A stretch of 5,439 bases of DNA from Dysgonamonadaceae bacterium (GTDB lineage: Bacteria; Bacteroidota; Bacteroidia; Bacteroidales; Azobacteroidaceae): contig JAITAH010000094.1 of assembly GCA_031284225.1 (NCBI GenBank), positions 1 through 5,439 on the forward strand, in the 5' to 3' direction. The notes under the pieces were generated by a model. That model was not told the DNA's origin. It did no database searches and was given only the letters and a program-made list of their open reading frames with translations. Positions within the stretch are counted from its first letter, which is position 1, and every line of letters begins with the position of its first letter. Below, piece after piece: positions 1 through 3,949 of this stretch. A program made the position numbers and the translations under genes.

Positions 1-812
1 GCGTCGCGCCCCGATTTGATGGTGATGCAATCATCGCCAACGCTGATAAAGCAATTGGAAATCCGCACATGGCTGCACGAAGAAGGGTTGATGCCGTCGG
101 TATTCGGCCCGGAATCCGGGTTTTTGATCGTTACGCCGTGCACCAGCAAATTGTCGCACCCTTCGGGATTGATGGTCCAAAAAGGGGAATTTTGCAGCGT
201 AACGCCGTCGATGCGAATATTTTTACATTCCAGAAACTGAATGAAAGGCGGACGGAAAAACTTGCGTTTAAGGGTGTTTTGATAATAATCGGAAACCACG
301 ACGTCTTTATTCGATTCTTCCCAAAGGCGTTGAAAATCGGTCGCTTGCTGTACTTCGCCGTTGTCCCGAATCTGAACGGCGGTATTCCAGTGAAACTTCC
401 ACCATTTTTCGCCTTGCCCGTCCAACGTTCCGCGTCCGGTAATGGTAATGTTTTCAGCATTTTGCGCATTGATTAGCGGAGCGAAAGAATGCATGAACAC
501 GCCTTCCCATCGCACTTTGATAAACGGCAAATAATCCTCAAAATCGTCGGAAAAACGGATCAACGCTCCCGATTCGACGTCGAGAGTGATATTGCTTTTC
601 ATATAAATAGGGCCGGTCAGGTATTCGCCGGCGGGGAAATAGAGCGTTCCGCCGCCTTCCGCCGCCGCCTTTTCAATGGTTTTGTTGATTAACTCCGAAC
701 ACTTTTTTTGGCCGGTAATATCGGCGCCGAGTTCTTGCAGGTTGTAGGTTTTTGCCTGTAAAGCAAAAGCCATGCATAAAACCGTCAACGTAAAAATCGT
801 TTTCTTGTTCAT
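1..812 (-). CDS. GH28 polygalacturonase-like pectin hydrolase, 3' end outside window
   Basis: Glycoside hydrolase family 28 enzymes hydrolyse alpha-1,4 galacturonosyl links in pectin with a right-handed beta-helix. The reading frame is open from the ATG at 812-810 to the window edge, giving 270 complete codons without a stop. The start MNKKTIFTLTVLCMAFALQA is a signal peptide with probable cleavage after the final Ala, and no lipobox Cys follows. Next come the N-terminal motif YNLQELGAD, then GGGTLYFPAGEY and GRGTLDGQG. The family catalytic motifs are present: PNTDGI (Asp239) and GDDCITIKSG (Asp260, Asp261). The later GHG and RIK motifs must lie beyond position 1, because the family is usually about 450-530 residues. 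The start is 6 bases after the esterase stop, so it is the third gene of the operon. A periplasmic location is inferred. Exo- versus endo-activity, or a rhamnogalacturonan substrate, cannot be decided from this part. Confidence 0.93.
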   Translation of the reverse strand, partial: MNKKTIFTLTVLCMAFALQAKTYNLQELGADITGQKKCSELINKTIEKAAAEGGGTLYFPAGEYLTGPIYMKSNITLDVESGALIRFSDDFEDYLPFIKVRWEGVFMHSFAPLINAQNAENITITGRGTLDGQGEKWWKFHWNTAVQIRDNGEVQQATDFQRLWEESNKDVVVSDYYQNTLKRKFFRPPFIQFLECKNIRIDGVTLQNSPFWTINPEGCDNLLVHGVTIKNPDSGPNTDGINPSSCSHVRISNCFISVGDDCITIKSGRD

Positions 813-818
813 AATTTG

Positions 819-1805
819 TTATTTAATCGTTTTTATTTGTGTGGCGGGCATCCAGCCGTCGCAACCCTTCATTACGTTTTCGAGCGTATAGGCGGTGGCT
901 TCTTTGTCCGTCAGGATTTTCGCCCATTTGACCCGTTGACTTGTGTCGGCGCCCGGGCCGGAATTGTTGAACTCCATGTAGCGGGCGGTTTGTTCATTTT
1001 CAGGTTTGCCCCAGTTGTTCCAACCCGCCGGACTGATGCCTTCCGGCAAGTAACAATTCATGAACAACGTCATAGCGTAAGGTCGCCAAGGCCTGCCCAA
1101 CGCCATTCCGGGTACTTCCGGCGCTAAGGAAACCGTGCAATGATTGAAAATATACCCGTAACGAATATGTTCGGGCGTACTGGCCGCCGTGATAAAGGAT
1201 TTGCGTTTGCACAGGAGCTGACAGTTTTCAAACCAGCAAGTCGAAGGGCCGAAAATATAGTCGGTAGTTCCTTCGATGTGGCAGTTTTCAAAATAGTGCC
1301 GGCAATTTTCCCGTCCGGTGTAAATCGTATCCTGATTGCCCAGTATCCGGCAATTGCGGATAACGATCCGGTCGCCTTCGAGGTGTAAAGCTACTGCCTG
1401 TCCCAGTTGCAAGGCGTTGTTTTCGATGGTCAGGTTTTCCACCGTAATATCGTTTCCGCGAATCAGGAAGGTATAAGTACGGAACGTGCCCATTTTGTCG
1501 ATATTGGCATGATCGTCGTAAGTAATAATCGTTTTATCGCGGCTTTCGCCGATGATATGCACATTACAAACGTAAGTCGGCAGCACCAATTTTTCCTTAT
1601 ATACTCCGTCGCGGATGAAAAGGGTAATCGTTCCCTGGGTGTCGAAAGCGCGGATAGATTCGATCGCTTCCCCGATGGTACGGAAATTTCCGCGACCGTT
1701 CCGGTCAACGACGATGTTGTATGTTTGTTCCGGCGCTTCTTTTTCCTGTGCCGTCGCCGGTAATCCGCCGGCAAGCAGCAGTAAGCAAAACATTAATTTT
1801 CTCAT
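819..1805 (-). CDS. CE8 pectin methylesterase, secreted
   Basis: Carbohydrate esterase family 8 removes methyl esters from homogalacturonan, releasing methanol and exposing galacturonate for lyases and hydrolases. The 328-residue product is of normal length for a single-domain bacterial enzyme. Residues 1-20 (MRKLMFCLLLLAGGLPATAQ) form a signal peptide without a lipobox. Family motifs appear in order: GNFRTIGEAI (39-48), DGVYKEK (66-72), QAVAL (136-140), GNQDTIY (156-162), TTDYIFG (180-186) and LGRPW (236-240). The expected active-site residues are all there: Gln136, Gln158, Asp159, Asp182, Arg238 and Trp240, by analogy with plant and Dickeya enzymes. The ATG at 1805-1803 overlaps the TGA of the lyase gene by 4 bases (ATGA), which implies coupled translation, and the TAA lies 6 bases before the polygalacturonase start. 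No T9SS tail is visible, so a periplasmic enzyme is inferred. Confidence 0.96.
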   Translation of the reverse strand: MRKLMFCLLLLAGGLPATAQEKEAPEQTYNIVVDRNGRGNFRTIGEAIESIRAFDTQGTITLFIRDGVYKEKLVLPTYVCNVHIIGESRDKTIITYDDHANIDKMGTFRTYTFLIRGNDITVENLTIENNALQLGQAVALHLEGDRIVIRNCRILGNQDTIYTGRENCRHYFENCHIEGTTDYIFGPSTCWFENCQLLCKRKSFITAASTPEHIRYGYIFNHCTVSLAPEVPGMALGRPWRPYAMTLFMNCYLPEGISPAGWNNWGKPENEQTARYMEFNNSGPGADTSQRVKWAKILTDKEATAYTLENVMKGCDGWMPATQIKTIK

Positions 1806-3079
1806 GGCTTGTTTACAATGATTTTAGAAGTGTGAGATTCCTGATTTTCCAACAGCACGCGCGCGAGGTAGATTCCCGGTGTGTTGATTTTCTTTATCGA
1901 AGTTCCCGTTAAGGAATAAATCGTTGTCTGTTTGACCGGAAACGCCGACAGGACCCGTAATTCGCCGTCGGAATGGTCGTAATAGACGATGGGAGCGAAT
2001 GTTGCCGGAAAGTCCAAATGCGACGACAGGCAGGGCGACGACAGTTCTCCGGTAATGCTGACGTCTAAGGTAGCTCCGGCTCCGCACGTTCCGGTGATGG
2101 CCGCTTCTACATCTTCCACCGCTAATGCCGTGTATGGATAAGCCGGACGGGGCGTTTCGCCGATATTGCCGGGAAGCGCTTTCGTAGCTAAACAATCCGC
2201 AAAAGCAAGCGTTTGTGTTCCCGAACCGTAACTTTTATAAATAGTATAGATCGTTTTGAAATAGGTACCTTCTACATAACAGTCCAAACCGTTGGGTCCT
2301 CCTTGCAATCCCAAAGCGGTGGACGAACTTGTATTTGTATTGTAATAACAGTTCAGAATGTGGATTTCCGCATTTCTTGCCCGGGGCATTCTTTCCTTGC
2401 AACCATTTGCCCAGTAGCAGTATTGGAACGTAATACTGTAATGTCCGTCGGCGGGCGCGGCTCTTTCATCTCCGCCTATTAAATTGCTGAACCGGTGATC
2501 GTTGTTTCCTCCCGAACCGCCCGCTTTCGGCGGTTGATTGTATCCGAATTTGCACCACGAGACAGAAATGTTATCCGCGCTGTTCGTATTGTCGAAATTA
2601 CCATCCACGCCATCGTAAAATTCGCAGTGATCGACCCACAAATTCAGGCAGCCCATATTGCTGAGCAAGTCGTTACCGTCCACATCGTAAGCGCCGGGGC
2701 CTTCAAAAATCAGGTTGCGGATAATTACGTTGGTGGAACCGGCTTTCAATCCCAAGATGCCCCCGTTTTTCGTTTGAGCGGTAGATACGAGTTTAACGCC
2801 TTTCAAACCCAACAGGGTTTTGTCTTTGATGATTTCGCTGATCATAGCCCCTTCTCCAAACGTAATGTTTTGCGTGATAATGATGATTGATTTTTCTGCG
2901 GCTTTCAAAGCATTTTTCAACTCTGTATGGGAAGCGACGGTTACCACCTTCCCTCCTGCGCCTCCGGTAGCGTTCCGACCGTATCCGACAGGAAAAGCCA
3001 TGCAAAAATCCGCCGGAGTTTGTGCATACGCACTCCACCCTGTTGCGGCAAGCAACAATAAAAAAATAACTTTCTTCAT
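1802..3079 (-). CDS. PL1 pectate lyase with short T9SS-like C-terminal tail
   Basis: Polysaccharide lyase family 1 cleaves polygalacturonate by calcium-dependent beta-elimination. The 425-residue product starts with the signal peptide MKKVIFLLLLAATGWSAYAQ. The beta-helix domain carries the family signature WVDHCEF (148-154) followed by the acidic stretch DGVDGNFDNT (156-165), where calcium ligands are expected, and then SVSWCKF (172-178). The motif RMPRAR (230-235) before NAEIHILNCYYN matches the catalytic and substrate-binding arginine pair of PL1 (Arg230 and Arg235, same 5-residue spacing as in characterised lyases). The last ~50 residues contain IYSLTG, TPGIYLARV and SKIIVNK, which resemble a type A T9SS sorting domain. 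They lack the usual PNP-containing first strand, so the tail is shorter than normal. This is the first gene of the operon, with an AT-rich leader and no Shine-Dalgarno sequence. Surface attachment or secretion is inferred. Confidence 0.94.
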   Translation of the reverse strand: MKKVIFLLLLAATGWSAYAQTPADFCMAFPVGYGRNATGGAGGKVVTVASHTELKNALKAAEKSIIIITQNITFGEGAMISEIIKDKTLLGLKGVKLVSTAQTKNGGILGLKAGSTNVIIRNLIFEGPGAYDVDGNDLLSNMGCLNLWVDHCEFYDGVDGNFDNTNSADNISVSWCKFGYNQPPKAGGSGGNNDHRFSNLIGGDERAAPADGHYSITFQYCYWANGCKERMPRARNAEIHILNCYYNTNTSSSTALGLQGGPNGLDCYVEGTYFKTIYTIYKSYGSGTQTLAFADCLATKALPGNIGETPRPAYPYTALAVEDVEAAITGTCGAGATLDVSITGELSSPCLSSHLDFPATFAPIVYYDHSDGELRVLSAFPVKQTTIYSLTGTSIKKINTPGIYLARVLLENQESHTSKIIVNKP

Positions 3080-3092
3080 GGTATTAATTAAA

Positions 3093-3128
3093 ATATTTGC
3101 AATATTATATATTTTTCCCGTATCGCAA
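3093..3128 (-). promoter_or_regulatory. Possible promoter of the pectin operon (weak match)
   Basis: On the minus strand TAATATTG (3107-3100) matches the Bacteroidota -7 consensus TAnnTTTG at all but one fixed position. A TTG (3128-3126) lies 18 bases further upstream, close to the expected distance for the -33 element. The area is strongly AT-rich, and the 6-base palindrome AATATT occurs twice, 3 bases apart (3092-3097 and 3101-3106), which could also be an operator. The predicted leader would be only about 15 bases, which is short. No better match was found in the intergenic region. Confidence 0.22.
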
Positions 3129-3212
3129 GGGGGTGAAATTGATTTACGATAGGGGAGGAATGGCCGGGGTTTGACAAAGTTGGCATTAAATCCGCAATTA
3201 CGTATAAAAATG

Positions 3213-3317
3213 AAAATGGATAAAAGACGGAAGAAGATAGACGCAGACAGAAAAGATCAAAGACGTCTTTTAATCTTTTCTGTCTCTATCTTTATTCGTT
3301 TATCTTTTATCTTTTGT
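3213..3317. repeat. Long imperfect palindrome, purine-rich left arm
   Basis: The centre is the perfect palindrome AAAGACGTCTTT (3259-3270). Outside it AGACAGAAAAGAT (3245-3257) is exactly complementary to ATCTTTTCTGTCT (3273-3285). Further out, GATAAAAGA and GAAGAAGATAGA on the left (3219-3242) pair with TATCTTT, TTTATC and TCTTTTATC on the right (3286-3315), with small indels. Each arm is about 52 bases. One arm is almost all purine and the other almost all pyrimidine. As RNA it would form a very long hairpin from either strand. It could be a bidirectional terminator, a small non-autonomous mobile element or a dispersed repeat. It lies about 130 bases upstream of the lyase start. Confidence 0.75.
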
Positions 3318-3539
3318 CTCTTAATTTATAGGGGAAACATACGGCAAAATGAGCAAATCTTTATGGGACGCCCATAACGGAATCTCTGAATTTGTAAATT
3401 ACTAATGAGTCCCCCAACGCCGCGCGCGTAGCCCGATAAAAAATAACTGTTCAGAGTATCATTTTGCAAAAAAAGCATACGTGTGTAATGCCTGTAGTTC
3501 AATACGATACAAGTTGTTACATAGGAGGTTGTTTTGTTT

Positions 3540-3647
3540 ATGAAATTAGGTGAAAATGAGGTTGGCGGCGATGGGTCGGGAATATTGCAAGCTATGAAAC
3601 CTCTAACGAGGTTGGGTTGTGGCTGGGATAATGGCTATTTCTATTGA
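3540..3647 (+). CDS. Doubtful 35-codon small ORF with Shine-Dalgarno-like site
   Basis: The ATG at 3540 opens a 35-residue frame ending at TGA 3645-3647, with product start MKLGENEVGGDGSGILQ. AGGAGG at 3523-3528 lies 11 bases before the ATG, a good Shine-Dalgarno match but rather far. Such sites are unusual in Bacteroidota, where most genes do not use them. The peptide has no signal peptide, membrane segment or motif that I recognise. Its stop falls inside the 20-base repeat starting at 3638. It points away from all other genes. It may simply be chance. Confidence 0.12.
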   Translation: MKLGENEVGGDGSGILQAMKPLTRLGCGWDNGYFY

Positions 3648-3797
3648 CATGAATGCCTTTCAGGCAAAAGCGGTTTTTGATGGGAATGCCTTTCTATTAA
3701 CATGTATGCCCTAACCAAGGCGGATGCCGGATAAAATATTGCAAAACACACGAATTGTCTAAATAATGCCCATTCAGGGCATTCATGTCAATAGAAA
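3638..3797. repeat. 160-base unit bounded by perfect 20-base inverted repeats, third copy inside
   Basis: TTTCTATTGACATGAATGCC (3638-3657) is exactly the reverse complement of 3778-3797. A third copy at 3691-3710 is in the same direction as the first and differs at 2 of 20 bases (TTTCTATTAACATGTATGCC). The copies at 3638 and 3691 also share GAATGCCTTTC (3651-3661 and 3684-3694). Each outer copy is joined to a small stem-loop: AATGCC-TTTCA-GGC near 3653-3664, and AATGCCC-ATTCA-GGGCATT at 3765-3783. No reading frame is inside. A clear target-site duplication is not visible next to the 20-base ends. This looks like a clustered REP-like or MITE-like repeat family. Mobility is inferred only. Confidence 0.8.
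3765..3783. repeat. Stem-loop AATGCCC/GGGCATT within the repeat unit
   Basis: Seven perfectly complementary bases (3765-3771 and 3777-3783) flank the 5-base loop ATTCA. The right arm runs into the 20-base inverted repeat at 3778-3797. A related but weaker stem-loop follows the first 20-base copy at 3653-3664, so this hairpin is probably the structural core of the repeated element and not a terminator, since no T-run follows on either strand. Confidence 0.6.
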
Positions 3798-3823
3798 ATG
3801 GATGGAGCGGGGCGCAAACCCAT

Positions 3824-3836
3824 ACGCCGTAGGCGT
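3824..3836. repeat. Small palindrome ACGCC-GTA-GGCGT
   Basis: Two complementary 5-base arms surround a 3-base loop inside the GC-rich stretch CCCATACGCCGTAGGCGTTG. It lies between the 160-base repeat unit and the hairpin at 3872-3897. It is short enough to be chance, but its GC-richness and position in a cluster of palindromes suggest another dispersed repeat fragment. Confidence 0.4.
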
Positions 3837-3871
3837 TGCACAACCATAGAATGAGGGCGAATAGATACAAA

Positions 3872-3897
3872 TAGAGACGTCGCGAACAACGTCTCTA
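3872..3897 (-). terminator. 9-bp hairpin downstream of the fimbrillin-like gene, possible terminator
   Basis: TAGAGACGT (3872-3880) and ACGTCTCTA (3889-3897) are perfectly complementary around an 8-base loop. Read on the minus strand, the hairpin starts 52 bases after the stop of the fimbrillin-like gene and is followed by ATTTGTATCT, a loose T-rich tail rather than a strong U-run. It could end that transcript. It could also be a dispersed repeat, since similar hairpins with AGAGACGT arms are, from memory, common between genes in this phylum. Confidence 0.4.
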
Positions 3898-3928
3898 CTA
3901 AACAAAAAACAAACAATGAATGAAATAC

Positions 3929-3945
3929 GCGCAAACAAGTTGCGC
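3929..3945 (-). repeat. 6-bp hairpin starting 4 bases after the stop codon
   Basis: GCGCAA (3929-3934) and TTGCGC (3940-3945) are perfectly complementary around the 5-base loop ACAAG. On the coding strand the hairpin begins after TAA plus the four bases CAGA. The sequence after it, GTATTTCATTC, has no real U-run, so it is a poor intrinsic terminator. In the Bordetella phage DGR a hairpin/cruciform a few bases beyond the variable region helps target recognition (8-bp stem, 4-base loop). The position here is strikingly similar, though the stem is shorter. Confidence 0.55.
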
Positions 3946-3949
3946 TCTG

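Larger units (their letters stand above)
3080..3949. other. 870-base intergenic stretch, repeat-rich, no convincing gene
   Basis: This region lies between the 3' end of the fimbrillin-like gene and the start of the pectin operon, both on the minus strand. Reading both strands I see no long frame with recognisable protein features, no tRNA and no riboswitch that I can name. The span 3320-3640 holds no repeat I could define. It includes a CG-rich patch at 3418-3436 (CGCCGCGCGCGTAGCCC) in an otherwise AT-leaning background, and one short frame with a Shine-Dalgarno-like sequence at 3523-3528. The repeats and hairpins at 3213-3317, 3638-3797, 3824-3836, 3872-3897 and 3929-3945 are listed separately. 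The length and repeat density suggest that the two transcription units are separate. Confidence 0.75.

Noticed and set aside
1..812. Frameshift or pseudogene in the polygalacturonase gene
   Set aside because: The frame was followed codon by codon from 812 to 3 without a stop and with motifs in the right order; it is simply cut by the window edge.
819..1127. Open frames on the plus strand opposite the esterase, lyase and polygalacturonase genes (for example 69-476, 816-1127, 1407-1763, 2495-2890)
   Set aside because: They lie fully opposite genes with complete family motifs, have no recognisable domains of their own and are composition shadows.
3171..3377. 68-codon plus-strand frame across the long palindrome
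   Set aside because: It begins at TTG, is built largely from the low-complexity palindrome (Lys/Arg-rich then Ile/Phe/Leu-rich) and has no supporting start signal.
3638..3797. CRISPR array
   Set aside because: There are only three copies, one of them inverted, with irregular spacing and no cas genes; it fits a dispersed palindromic repeat better.
3080..3949. DGR template repeat next to the candidate target
   Set aside because: I looked for the A-free end GGCTTTGCCGTCC and the framework around it on both strands of the intergenic region and found only the copy in the gene itself, so any template must be outside the window.
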